A DNA stretch of 64,000 bases from Spirochaetota bacterium (GTDB taxonomy: Bacteria > Spirochaetota > UBA4802 > UBA5368). Under the pieces are notes generated by a model. That model was given only the letters and a program-made list of their open reading frames with translations, had not been told where the DNA came from and made no database searches. Numbering within the stretch: position 1 is the first letter of the stretch; each line of letters starts with the position of its first letter. The stretch lies in assembly GCA_035477215.1 (NCBI GenBank), contig DATIKU010000015.1:1-64000 (forward strand), written 5' to 3'. Made by a program: the position numbers and the translations under genes. Of this stretch, positions 54,512 to 63,420 are shown one piece after another.

Positions 54512-54532
54512 CCCCTCCGGGGGGAGGGGATA
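54509..54532 (+). promoter_or_regulatory. predicted CsoR-type operator
   Basis: Perfect inverted repeat TATCCCCTCC/GGAGGGGATA around a GGGG centre, 27 bases before the csoR-family ATG. G-tracts flanked by AT at each end are typical of CsoR/RcnR binding sites. Binding here would block the -10 box. Confidence 0.7.
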
Positions 54533-54559
54533 TAAACTGTTTTCGAGGGGAGTTACACG

Positions 54560-54841
54560 ATGGGTAATGGACACCACAGCGGCGAAAAAATAGTAATGAG
54601 GCTAACAAAGATTGAGGGGCATATACGGGGCATTCAAAAAATGGTCCAGGAAGGGAAGCCCTGCAGCGACGTGCTTCACCAGATCGCGGCGGTGCAGTCG
54701 GCCCTTGCGGCGGCGGGAAAGCTCCTGTTCGAAGATCATTTCCAGCACTGCATTATAGATAAGATATCCAATAGTACGCTGCGGGACGAGTTGCTGCAGT
54801 TCAAGGAGACTATGGAGACATTTTCCCGGGGAATGCGATAA
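54560..54841 (+). CDS. CsoR/RcnR-family metal-sensing repressor
   Basis: 93 residues, all-helical DUF156 type. Metal site: Cys35 (GKPCSDVLHQ), His60 and Cys64 (EDHFQHC), with spacing as in the Cu(I) sensor CsoR. An N-terminal HGH-like GNGHHSG adds histidines as in the Ni(II) sensor InrS, so Cu or Ni is possible. It represses the downstream efflux operon and itself; metal binding releases the operator at 54509. It is the first gene of a seven-gene run with small gaps. Confidence 0.88.
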   Translation: MGNGHHSGEKIVMRLTKIEGHIRGIQKMVQEGKPCSDVLHQIAAVQSALAAAGKLLFEDHFQHCIIDKISNSTLRDELLQFKETMETFSRGMR

Positions 54842-54854
54842 CAAGGGGGATGCA

Positions 54855-55616
54855 ATGAAAGAGGACAGGGAACGATACGATTTCGGATGGTCGTGGCGAT
54901 GGATGCACGGTTACTGGATCGCCGGATCAATTATGATGGCGCTTGCCGCATCGCTCTATTATTATCTGCCGGAACAACGGATTTTACTGATACTGGTAGT
55001 GATAGAGGCCATGATTCTATTCGCGGGGAACATTGTATGGCGATCGTCACGGAAACAGGAATATATGACTTTACCCTGGGTGGATCTTTTTACGGCCGGC
55101 CCTAAAACGGTGCTCGATGCGGGGTGCGGATCAGGAAGAACGACCATTGCGCTATCCAAGGTGATGGATGAAGGCGACATCACCGCAGTGGACCGTTTCG
55201 ACGCAAGTTATATCAAGGAGGGAGGCCGTCATCTTATTGAAAGGAACCTGGCGATTGCGGGCATCTCCGGGATGGTGAAAATAGTGCGAGGGGATTTGAC
55301 GGAATTACCCATCGAAGATGAATCACATGACGCCGCCATCAGCACCTACGCTATAGACCACATGAAGAAAAAGGGATCGGCGTTAAGTGAAATCCACCGC
55401 GTACTGAAACCGGGCGGAAGATTTCTCCTTGTCGTTTTCGTTCCCAACTGGGCCACCTTCCTGATCGCCAATGCGCTGTGCCTGTTTCTAACCTCCAGAA
55501 AAAAATGGAGAACTATATTTAAAGAAGCCGGATTCATTCTCGTTGACGAGGGAACCATAAACGGCGGCGGTTTTTTCCTCGCCGAGAAAATTAGGTCAGT
55601 CAGGGAGAATTATTGA
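54855..55616 (+). CDS. membrane-anchored class I SAM methyltransferase
   Basis: 253 residues. Two N-terminal membrane helices (residues 19-37 and 43-60) precede a Rossmann methyltransferase with LDAGCGSGRTT (SAM site), IVRGDLTELPIEDESHDAA and HRVLKPGGRFLLVV. The substrate is unknown. It lacks the three cysteines of arsenite methyltransferase. Its place, 13 bases after the metal-sensing repressor and 2 bases before the CDF pump, indicates a role in metal or metalloid handling. The methyltransferase could modify a lipid, a quinone or the metal itself. Confidence 0.72.
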   Translation: MKEDRERYDFGWSWRWMHGYWIAGSIMMALAASLYYYLPEQRILLILVVIEAMILFAGNIVWRSSRKQEYMTLPWVDLFTAGPKTVLDAGCGSGRTTIALSKVMDEGDITAVDRFDASYIKEGGRHLIERNLAIAGISGMVKIVRGDLTELPIEDESHDAAISTYAIDHMKKKGSALSEIHRVLKPGGRFLLVVFVPNWATFLIANALCLFLTSRKKWRTIFKEAGFILVDEGTINGGGFFLAEKIRSVRENY

Positions 55617-55618
55617 AA

Positions 55619-56581
55619 ATGCACGCAATTGGCACAGACTCCTGGACGCACCACCACCGATTCGCGGGGGACCGGATCGGCTCGGAGCGGCGAACGCTGA
55701 TCGTAGTGGTGATAACCTGCGTTACCATGGTTGCCGAGATCATCGCCGGGTGGCTGTTTAATTCGATGGCCCTCCTCTCCGACGGCTGGCACATGGGCAC
55801 GCACGCAGCGGCCATCGGAATTTCCCTGTTTGCCTACCGGTATGCGCGCAGGCACGCGGACGACCGCCGGTTCAGCTTCGGCACATGGAAGGTGGAGATC
55901 ATCGGGGCCTACACGAGCGCGGTGTCCCTGGCGATAATAGGCGTCTATGTGGCCTCAATGTCGGTGGAGCGGCTGTTTGCGCCCGCTGCTATCCAATACA
56001 ACCAGGCGCTCTTCGTGGCTGCGATCGGCCTCGCGGTAAACCTTTTGTGCGCCTTCATTCTCGGCGCGGGGAAGAAACACGGCCATTCTCACGGCACGGA
56101 TCATGAACAGGACCATGACGACGACGAGCGCGATCACCTACACCACGACGACATCAACCTGAAATCGGCGTACCTGCACGTGGCGGCTGACGCGATGACA
56201 TCCGTGCTTGCCATCGTTGCGCTCGTATGCGCGAAATACGTCGGATGGAACTGGCTTGATCCGGCGATGGGGATTCTGGGCGCGGTGCTCATCATTCGCT
56301 GGGCGATAGTGCTGTTCCGGGACACTGTGCCGATACTGCTCGACTTTTCGGCGGACCAGAAAATCGAACGCCGGATACGCGATACGGTGGAGTCACATGG
56401 AAACGCGAAGGTGTGCGACCTGCATCTGTGGCGCGTGGGACATAACGCCTACGCCTGCATCGTGTCGATCGTGAACTCCGACGGGGGAGGCGTTGACCGC
56501 TTCAAGTCCTCCCTGGAAAGGATAACCGGTATAGAGCACATAACCGTGGAAATGAGAGGCCATGGCGTCTCGAGCCGGTGA
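55619..56581 (+). CDS. CDF metal efflux pump, DmeF-like
   Basis: 320 residues, six helices. SDGWHMGTHAAAIG (helix 2 metal site) and HVAADAMTSVLAI (helix 5) are present. A long His/Asp-rich loop (HGHSHGTDHEQDHDDD and DHLHHDD) lies between helices 4 and 5. DmeF-type CDFs export Co, Ni, Zn or Cd. A TTG two codons earlier has better spacing to AGGGAG than ATG 55619, so the exact start is open. It is unlike the CDF gene at 16.6 kb. Confidence 0.9.
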   Translation: MHAIGTDSWTHHHRFAGDRIGSERRTLIVVVITCVTMVAEIIAGWLFNSMALLSDGWHMGTHAAAIGISLFAYRYARRHADDRRFSFGTWKVEIIGAYTSAVSLAIIGVYVASMSVERLFAPAAIQYNQALFVAAIGLAVNLLCAFILGAGKKHGHSHGTDHEQDHDDDERDHLHHDDINLKSAYLHVAADAMTSVLAIVALVCAKYVGWNWLDPAMGILGAVLIIRWAIVLFRDTVPILLDFSADQKIERRIRDTVESHGNAKVCDLHLWRVGHNAYACIVSIVNSDGGGVDRFKSSLERITGIEHITVEMRGHGVSSR

Positions 56582-56669
56582 AAGAGCCATCGACCGGTCA
56601 ACGCGGAGATCAAAATTTCCGTTGACCTTTCTGGATGGAGCCGACAAGCATGCTATACTGTAGATACTC

Positions 56670-57086
56670 ATGAGAACAATGAAAAAAAACATTAGAGCGA
56701 CGACGGTTGCCCTAATTTCGCTTTTTCTCCTGTCCCTTGGGGGAACGACGCACGCTCACGACCATGGTGATGGCGCCTACGTGCACAAGCACGCTCCGGT
56801 GGCCGCCGGCGATGATTCTCACGCAAAGGATCATGAGGAAAACGCCATCGCCGTCTGTGATGACGGCGTCGGGATACGTATAACGCCAGCCGCGAAATAC
56901 ACCGCGTTTCAATACTCGAAAGACGACGGCATTAACCACGACGGCGGTGGCGTATGTCGCGCAATTACCGGCATACAACCGCCGGGAATATCTCCCGGAT
57001 ATATAAAGGATGCGGCCCAACGCGCCTTCAAAGATCGTCTTTTCCTCATCTCGGGGGCCCGCAGGGCCCCGCCACGCGCCCGATAA
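56670..57086 (+). CDS. exported histidine-rich protein
   Basis: 138 residues. After a signal peptide (ALISLFLLSLGGTTHA) comes a His-rich stretch HDHGDGAYVHKHAPVAAGDD then SHAKDHEE, a likely metal-binding region. The middle and end (GIQPPGISPGYIKDAAQRAF) have no known family, and the last 20 residues are basic. It could bind the ion in the periplasm and hand it to the RND pump. There is no clear ribosome site. Two ATGs nine bases apart are possible; TATACT at about 56653 could be a local -10. Confidence 0.6.
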   Translation: MRTMKKNIRATTVALISLFLLSLGGTTHAHDHGDGAYVHKHAPVAAGDDSHAKDHEENAIAVCDDGVGIRITPAAKYTAFQYSKDDGINHDGGGVCRAITGIQPPGISPGYIKDAAQRAFKDRLFLISGARRAPPRAR

Positions 57087-57177
57087 CAAACCCGATCACG
57101 CACGTCCGTGACGGCGCGCCATGCGCGCCGCGCAGCCGCCTCGCGGCATTTCAGCCTGACACAAGGATATATCACGA

Positions 57178-60100
57178 ATGGACAACAACGATTTTAATGC
57201 GGAATCATTATTCGACAGGATAATAGCGTTTTCACTGCGGCGGCGCTCCACCATCTGCGCCTGCGCCGCCATGCTTCTCATCGCGGGAACCGTTATACTC
57301 AGCGGCCAGAAGATCGACGTGCTTCCGGATCTCAACCGCCCGGTCGTCACCGTGCTCGCCGAGGCCCACGGTCTCGCTCCCGAGGAGGTTGAAAAACTGG
57401 TGACGCTTCCCATCGAGGCGTCCCTTTCCGGCTCGCCGGGTGTCACCCGCGTCCGTAGCGTATCAAAGAGGGGCATCTCGATAGCCCAGGTGGAGTTCGA
57501 CTGGGACACCGATATTTACCGAAACCGACAGATCGTCTCTGAAAAATTATCCGTCATACAGAACGATCTGCCCCGCGGCGTACAGCCGGGTATCGGGCCG
57601 GTGAGCTCCATCATGGGGGAAATCCAGCTCATCGGCATCACCAGCAACAATGGATCCACCGGACCGCGGGAGCTGAGGACCGTGGCGGACTGGACCGTGA
57701 GAAAAAGGCTTCTATCCGTTCCCGGCGTTTCATCGGTGATCGTCATGGGCGGGGAGGCGAAGGAATACCATATTCTCATTAAGAGCGAACAGATGGGAAT
57801 ACTCGACATATCATTCGATCAGATGGCCGAAAGTCTGCGGGGCCTGGGCGGCGTGTCCAGCGGCGGTTTCATTGAGCGCGCCGGAAAGGAATTTGTCATT
57901 CGGAATATCGGCTTACTGTACGGACAGGAGGAGATCGGGGAGGCCGTTGTGGGGTATCGCGCGGGCGTTCCGGTGCGCCTGCGCGAGATCGCCGACATAC
58001 GGGAGGGCGGCAGGGTGCGCCGGGGTGACGCGAGCGTAAACGGCAAACAGGGAGTTATCCTCGCCGTGCTGAAGCAGCCCGAGGCGTCAACCGTCAAGCT
58101 GAACCGGGAGATTGAGCGCACCGTGGCGTCGCTGCGCGGAGCGCTGCCGGCGGACGTCATTGTGGATACCACACTCTTCCGGCAGTCGGACTTCATTGAG
58201 CGCTCCACCGGTAACGTGAAAGAGGCCATACTCCTGGGGTTTATCATGGTGACGGCAGTTTTGCTCTTATTTCTCTGGAGCCTCCGCTCCACGTTCATAT
58301 CGCTCACCGCCATACCCCTCTCGCTCGTGCTGACGATCATCACTCTTCGCGTCTTCGGGTACGACGTCAACACCATGACGCTCGGAGGCCTTTCCATCGC
58401 GATCGGCCTCCTGGTGGACGACGCGATCGTTGACACGGAGAACATCTTCAGGCGGCTCAGGGAGAACGCGGCTCTTGCATCTCCGAAAAACGCTCTCAAG
58501 GTGGTCTTCTCGGCATCGTCGGAGGTGCGAAACAGCATCGTCCTGGCAACGGCTGTGGTGATCCTCTCGTTCATCCCGCTTGCGTTCATACAGGGGGTGG
58601 AGGGGCGAATATTCCGGTCGCTGGTGGTATCGTTCGTGGTCTCGCTCACCGCGTCTCTATTAGTTGCGCTTACCGTGACGCCCGTGCTCTGTTCCTATCT
58701 CCTGACGAGGATCGCGCGCCTGAAACAGGCGGACAGCCCGTTGGTGCACCTCCTCAAGGGGCTGCAGCGGCGAAACCTGGAATCGCTCATGAAACGGCCG
58801 AAACTCGTCATGACGGGCGTGGCGTTGCTCTTCGCCGCCGCGTGCGCGCTGACGCCTTTCCTGGGGCGCGAGTTTTTACCGCCGTTCAACGAGGGGACGA
58901 TGACCCTCGACGTGTTCACCGCCCCGGGGACCTCGCTGGAACGGTCGGCGGAGATCGCGGGAAAGATCGAGAAAATATGCCTTGAGACCGATGGCGTGAA
59001 GAAGGTGGGCCGGCGGACCGGGCGATCCGAGATGGACGAGCACGCCGAAGGGGTGAACTACAGCGAAATCGACGTTACCATCGACGCCGGGCGGAAGGAC
59101 ATACGACGCTCGGAGATCATCGCCCACCTCCGCACCCGCTTCAAGGAGGTGAAGGACGCGAGCGTCACCATCGGCCAGCCGATCACGCACCGGATCGACC
59201 ACCTTATATCCGGCATCAAGGCGGACGCCGCCGTTGTCATCTACGGGGACGATCTTGAAAAGCTCATCTTCTACGCCCAGAAGGCGGAGACTGTCCTCGC
59301 AAAGGTGCGCGGGGTCGAGGACCTGCTCGTAGAAACGCAGAGCTTCGTGCCTGAAATTAAAGTTTCCCTGCAGCACGACAGGGCGGCGAAATACGGCATT
59401 CCAACGGGAAGCCTGGTCGAGACGCTCGAGATGGCGTTCAACGGTGAAACCGTGGGATACATCATGGAAGGTGAGCGAAAATTTGCCGTAACCATAAAAA
59501 TCGACGCGAAAACGCGCTCTGGAATTGAGGGCATGAAGGGGATGATTGTAAAGCATATGCCCGATGGAATGCCGGTGCGTCTGGGGATGGTGGCGGACGT
59601 GTATGAGAGCGAGGGGCCCTCGGAAATAAAACGCGAGAACGGAAGCCGCCGCGTGGCCGTGCAATTCAACGTCGGCGGCAGGGACCTTGTTTCCACTGTG
59701 CGGGACGCCGAGGAACGCATCGGAAAGGAACTGGGGCTTGAGCCGGGATACCGCTTCGAGATAGGCGGCAGATACAAAAACCAGGCGGAAACGGCGCGGT
59801 ACATCCTGCTGACCGGCCTCCTGTCGCTTATCGTCATCGTGGGGCTGATATACTGGCAATTCAGATCGGTACAGCTTACCGCGCAGGTGCTCGTGAACAT
59901 CCCCCTTTCGTTCATAGGCGGCATTATCGCCCTCGCGGCGACCGGCACGACTCTTTCGGTGGCAAGCCTGCTCGGGTTCATCGCGATCGCGGGCATCTCG
60001 ACGCGAAACGGCATCATGATCGTGTCGCATTACCTGCACCTCATGGAGCACGAGGGCGAACGGTTCTCGGAGGCCATGGTGATTCGCGGTTCCCGCGAGC

Positions 60101-60318
60101 GGCTTTCCCCGGTGCTTATGACCGCCCTGTCGGCGGTCATGGCCCTGGTGCCGATCATCGCGACGGGAGCGGACGCGCCGGGCAAGGAGATATTGTATCC
60201 CGTGTCCCTGGTGCTCGTGGGAGGGCTTGTCAGTTCCACACTCATAGACATAGTTCTGACGCCGATACTCTTCTACCAACTTGGCAAACGGAGCGTCATT
60301 GCAGAGAGGTATTCATGA
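57178..60318 (+). CDS. heavy-metal RND efflux pump (CusA/CzcA type)
   Basis: 1046 residues, 12 helices with two large periplasmic loops, standard for HME-RND pumps. VLPDLNRPVVTVLAEAHGL is the N-terminal signature. GLLVDDAIVDTENIFRRL in helix 4 carries the Asp and Glu of the proton relay. It pumps a divalent or monovalent heavy metal out of the periplasm by proton antiport. A TolC-like gene overlaps its stop (ATGA). The adaptor (CusB/CzcB) that normally lies between pump and channel is missing. A GC-rich palindrome GGCGCGCCATGCGCGCC lies in the short gap before it. Confidence 0.94.
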   Translation: MDNNDFNAESLFDRIIAFSLRRRSTICACAAMLLIAGTVILSGQKIDVLPDLNRPVVTVLAEAHGLAPEEVEKLVTLPIEASLSGSPGVTRVRSVSKRGISIAQVEFDWDTDIYRNRQIVSEKLSVIQNDLPRGVQPGIGPVSSIMGEIQLIGITSNNGSTGPRELRTVADWTVRKRLLSVPGVSSVIVMGGEAKEYHILIKSEQMGILDISFDQMAESLRGLGGVSSGGFIERAGKEFVIRNIGLLYGQEEIGEAVVGYRAGVPVRLREIADIREGGRVRRGDASVNGKQGVILAVLKQPEASTVKLNREIERTVASLRGALPADVIVDTTLFRQSDFIERSTGNVKEAILLGFIMVTAVLLLFLWSLRSTFISLTAIPLSLVLTIITLRVFGYDVNTMTLGGLSIAIGLLVDDAIVDTENIFRRLRENAALASPKNALKVVFSASSEVRNSIVLATAVVILSFIPLAFIQGVEGRIFRSLVVSFVVSLTASLLVALTVTPVLCSYLLTRIARLKQADSPLVHLLKGLQRRNLESLMKRPKLVMTGVALLFAAACALTPFLGREFLPPFNEGTMTLDVFTAPGTSLERSAEIAGKIEKICLETDGVKKVGRRTGRSEMDEHAEGVNYSEIDVTIDAGRKDIRRSEIIAHLRTRFKEVKDASVTIGQPITHRIDHLISGIKADAAVVIYGDDLEKLIFYAQKAETVLAKVRGVEDLLVETQSFVPEIKVSLQHDRAAKYGIPTGSLVETLEMAFNGETVGYIMEGERKFAVTIKIDAKTRSGIEGMKGMIVKHMPDGMPVRLGMVADVYESEGPSEIKRENGSRRVAVQFNVGGRDLVSTVRDAEERIGKELGLEPGYRFEIGGRYKNQAETARYILLTGLLSLIVIVGLIYWQFRSVQLTAQVLVNIPLSFIGGIIALAATGTTLSVASLLGFIAIAGISTRNGIMIVSHYLHLMEHEGERFSEAMVIRGSRERLSPVLMTALSAVMALVPIIATGADAPGKEILYPVSLVLVGGLVSSTLIDIVLTPILFYQLGKRSVIAERYS

Positions 60319-61634
60319 AAAAATCGCACTACATGCGCACCATTACGACGACTGTGATCATTTCGGCGTTCGCGTTCATTGCCCTGATGGCAGGAAACGC
60401 ATTCGCACAGCAGGCCGGAGTGAAACAGATTTCGCTGGAAGAGCTCTGGCGGAACGCCGGGGAAAAATCGCCCTCGATACAGGCAAGGCTGAAGGACGTG
60501 GAGGCGATTGAGTATAAAATAAAATCTCTCCAGAAACCGTATCTGCCCTCAATTAACGCGGATCTGGGATACTCCGGGGCGGCGAATCTGAACGAGTTCG
60601 AGCATGGACCGCTCGCGCGGCTCACCGCGGAATGGATACTCTGGGACGGGGGGAGAACGATGGCGTCGAAAAAGATCCTTACTTTATCCTCAGGCTCCGT
60701 TGGCCTTCAGGGGGCGATATTCGCCATCGAAGTAAAAAAGAAGATAGCCGCCGTCTATTATGATACGGCGAGGCTCGAAGCCTCGGTTGCTGATGAAAAA
60801 AAGAAATTGAACAACCTCGTATCGTTAAAAAAGCTTCTCATGCCTCGCTTAAAGATCGGAAAGATTGGTTATTCAGACGTCGAGGACATGGTGATACGAA
60901 TTGAAGATACCGCCGGCAAGATAAAAAACGATGAACTGGTCATCGACTACAAAAAACGCCAGTTACGATTGCTCACCGGCGGCGACGCGGAAGATCCCCT
61001 GTATATTCCGGGATTCTCCGTTCTGAAAGGCGTAGGTCCTGAAATTGCGGCCATTAAGACGACCCTGACGTCCCCTGCGCTGATTCTGGCGCGCAGGCAG
61101 ACTGCGCTTCTGGAGGCAAAAAAAGAACATCGGGAACGGGAGCTGTACTGGCCGGTTTTCGGCATTGAGCTTTACGGCGGTTACGGGCCGCACCGTGATG
61201 CGATAGACCCGCACAAGCCTGAAGTCGGGGCAGGTGCGGTGTTCCGCGTACCGATAATCATCGGCGGCAGCCGGTCGGCGGAGATGAAATCCCTGACGGC
61301 GGAAATCGACGCGGCGAAACTGGACCTTGCCCGGATGGAGAAAGATAACAAGGCCGCAGCCGACTACATAATGAAAGCCATACCTGCCATGGATGACCGC
61401 ATGGATTCGCTCGAAAAATCGGTGAAACGGGCGGAGAAAAACCTCACCGCCGCATTCAATGAGTTCTCCCGCGGACTGAAATCGCCCGCGGACATGATCA
61501 CGGCCCTGCAGTACCTTTATGAGTTGAAGTCGAAATACCATGACGCGAAGATGGAATTCCTTGCGCTCAAGGCTGAACTGTTTCTCACGTACGGAAATGA
61601 CGGGTTATCGACATACGATTCAATTAAAAATTAA
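60315..61634 (+). CDS. TolC-family outer-membrane channel
   Basis: 439 residues. A signal peptide ending AFAQQAG is followed by the usual long helices and short strands of outer-membrane efflux proteins: LWRNAGEKSPSIQARLKDVE, GGYGPHRDAIDPHKP, VFRVPIIIGGSRSAEMKS. It forms the exit duct for the pump encoded directly upstream; the 4-base overlap shows coupled translation. It is slightly shorter than CzcC, with a truncated C-terminal turn. Confidence 0.85.
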   Translation: MKKSHYMRTITTTVIISAFAFIALMAGNAFAQQAGVKQISLEELWRNAGEKSPSIQARLKDVEAIEYKIKSLQKPYLPSINADLGYSGAANLNEFEHGPLARLTAEWILWDGGRTMASKKILTLSSGSVGLQGAIFAIEVKKKIAAVYYDTARLEASVADEKKKLNNLVSLKKLLMPRLKIGKIGYSDVEDMVIRIEDTAGKIKNDELVIDYKKRQLRLLTGGDAEDPLYIPGFSVLKGVGPEIAAIKTTLTSPALILARRQTALLEAKKEHRERELYWPVFGIELYGGYGPHRDAIDPHKPEVGAGAVFRVPIIIGGSRSAEMKSLTAEIDAAKLDLARMEKDNKAAADYIMKAIPAMDDRMDSLEKSVKRAEKNLTAAFNEFSRGLKSPADMITALQYLYELKSKYHDAKMEFLALKAELFLTYGNDGLSTYDSIKN

Positions 61635-61654
61635 AACAATATAAGGAGAACACA

Positions 61655-62077
61655 ATGATGAAAAAAAATCTCACCCTGGCAGTTCTTGTTGTCGCGGCGC
61701 TCGCGCTGCCGAACCTGAGCCGGTCCCACGAGGGCTCGTTCAAGGATGCCGACACCATTCCGCCGTTTGGGCCGCACGGCGGAAGAACGCTCAAACTGAC
61801 GCGGCATTTCGCTGAAGTGGTGGTAAAAAAGAGCACGGTGGACGTGTACATTCTCGAGCGTGACGTAAAGACGGTCGCCTCGGACGCATCGGGCGTCACC
61901 CTGAGCGCCGCGATTCCCGGAAAAAACGCCAAATCAATTCCTCTTTCAAAAAAGGGAGACGGCTACACGGGAGCGTATATCGCGCCTCCCTCGGCACGAA
62001 GGGTAATTTTTACCGTGAACTGCGTCCTCGATGGCAAAAACGAAACCGGAACGCTCCAGCACGAGCCGAGGAAATGA
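61655..62077 (+). CDS. small exported protein related to the N-terminus of CzcB-type adaptors
   Basis: 140 residues with a signal peptide (MMKKNLTLAVLVVAALALPN). The mature part has PPFGPHGGRTLKLTRHFAEVV, a PHGG motif and Glu as found in the heavy-metal-binding N-terminal domain of CzcB-like adaptors. A cupredoxin- or FixH-like strand series follows. There is no barrel-sandwich or alpha-hairpin, so it cannot itself bridge pump and channel. It may present metal to the pump. AAGGAG lies before the ATG. It is the last gene of the operon. Confidence 0.65.
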   Translation: MMKKNLTLAVLVVAALALPNLSRSHEGSFKDADTIPPFGPHGGRTLKLTRHFAEVVVKKSTVDVYILERDVKTVASDASGVTLSAAIPGKNAKSIPLSKKGDGYTGAYIAPPSARRVIFTVNCVLDGKNETGTLQHEPRK

Positions 62078-62146
62078 TGAGAATTAATCGTCGGGTATAA
62101 CGACGTACTCGGCGGGATGCGAGAGAAAAATCGCGCGAAATGAGAG

Positions 62147-62172
62147 AAGGAGCGGAAACGTTCCCGCTCCTT
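62147..62172. terminator. bidirectional terminator after the metal operon
   Basis: Stem AAGGAGCGG/CCGCTCCTT with an 8-base loop; T-rich on the plus side. It lies between convergent genes. Confidence 0.7.
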
Positions 62173-62193
62173 TGTATTACGGCGGGTAAAAGT

Positions 62194-63315
62194 CTACTCG
62201 AAACTGAAATTTTTCCCGCCCGCCTGTTCGCGTACGGTCTTGATAATCGCCGCGTCGAGGGTGTTTTTCCCGGCGAGCTTCTTCGTCTCGTTCTCGACGT
62301 AGACGCGCCGCTCCTGGTTGAGCTTGCCGATTCTTGCCTGCAGCTCGGCGCGCTTCTTCATCTGTGCGTCGACGTGGGCGCTACGCTCGCCGGGGCTCAT
62401 TTTCTGCATCTCGGGAGGAAGCTCTTCTTTCTTGAGCGACTCGGTCTTGACCTTTCCTTCCCTTACCGCGTCAACGAGGTCCCAGCCCGCGTTTGAATAG
62501 AGATTCGAGGCCTTGGCGAGCGAGCGCTGTATCACCGACTCCTCGCTCATACCGGCGGCGTTCTTGTCTTGCATGGCCTGGCGTTCCTTTTTCTCTCCGC
62601 CGCTCATGCCGTAGGGAATATAGGTGAGGTTGAGCTCGTTTCCAAGCTGGCTGATCTCCGCGTCCTGTGGCGCGGCGATGTAGGCGACGCGCTCGTTTTG
62701 GTTGATATGCATGTAACGGCCCTGCGCCAGCAGAGCGCCGTCGCGCCAGTGGGTGCTCACTCCCTCGTCGTAATCGCCGCAGTATATGGTGTTGACGATG
62801 ATGTTCTTCGCCGCGGCCGCCTTCACGGCGACGCGGTAATCGACCTCGCCCTGGGAGAACGGCTCGTTGCCGGCGATGAAGATCACCTTCAGATCGGCGG
62901 ACTCACCGCTCCATCCGAGGCCCTTCGCCGCGGCCTGGATCACCCTGCCGCAATACTCGTCACCGCCGTTGGTGGCAAGTGCGAAAAGCTCCTCGGAGAG
63001 ACGGTCGAGGTCGGTGGTGAAGGGAACGACCATCCTGAGATAGCCCTCTCCGGATGGGATGCTGCTCTTGCCGTATTCATAGAGCGCAACCTCGAGGCGC
63101 GGGGCCCTGCCGTCGCGGCGCGCCTGCGCCATCTCGTTGACGATCTTCCACAACTGCGATTTGGCCTGGTCGATCAGGCCGTCCATGCTGCTCGAGGTGT
63201 CGAGCAAAATGGCAAGCTGAATCCTCGGGCCGTCGGCCCTGGCCGTAAGGACGGCCGGACTCCATGCGATAACCGCGGCCAGTACGATCGAAAGCGCCCT
63301 TGCATTTGTTTTCAT
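62194..63315 (-). CDS. exported von Willebrand factor A domain protein
   Basis: 373 residues. A signal peptide (ALSIVLAAVIAWSPAVLTARA) precedes a VWA domain with the MIDAS start LLDTSSSMDGLIDQAKSQLW (Asp, Ser, Ser) and a Thr/Asp pair further on (TNGGDEYCG). A helical C-terminal part rich in Lys and Glu (LQARIGKLNQERRVYV) follows. VWA domains bind partners through a metal ion in the periplasm or on the surface. CAGGAG lies before the ATG. It is alone in its unit. Confidence 0.8.
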   Translation of the reverse strand: MKTNARALSIVLAAVIAWSPAVLTARADGPRIQLAILLDTSSSMDGLIDQAKSQLWKIVNEMAQARRDGRAPRLEVALYEYGKSSIPSGEGYLRMVVPFTTDLDRLSEELFALATNGGDEYCGRVIQAAAKGLGWSGESADLKVIFIAGNEPFSQGEVDYRVAVKAAAAKNIIVNTIYCGDYDEGVSTHWRDGALLAQGRYMHINQNERVAYIAAPQDAEISQLGNELNLTYIPYGMSGGEKKERQAMQDKNAAGMSEESVIQRSLAKASNLYSNAGWDLVDAVREGKVKTESLKKEELPPEMQKMSPGERSAHVDAQMKKRAELQARIGKLNQERRVYVENETKKLAGKNTLDAAIIKTVREQAGGKNFSFE

Positions 63316-63420
63316 AAGATGCTCCTGTGCGTGGTATAGTTGTTTGATACGGTTATTTGACAGGAGCAGGCCGATCTAAGTTCTCGTTTTTTACACCCCT
63401 GCACAAGCAATTCGGCGGTA

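Noticed and set aside
58876-60279. 467-codon minus-strand ORF opposite the RND pump
   Set aside because: Antisense of a confirmed gene; His/Arg-rich and without a family or start signal.
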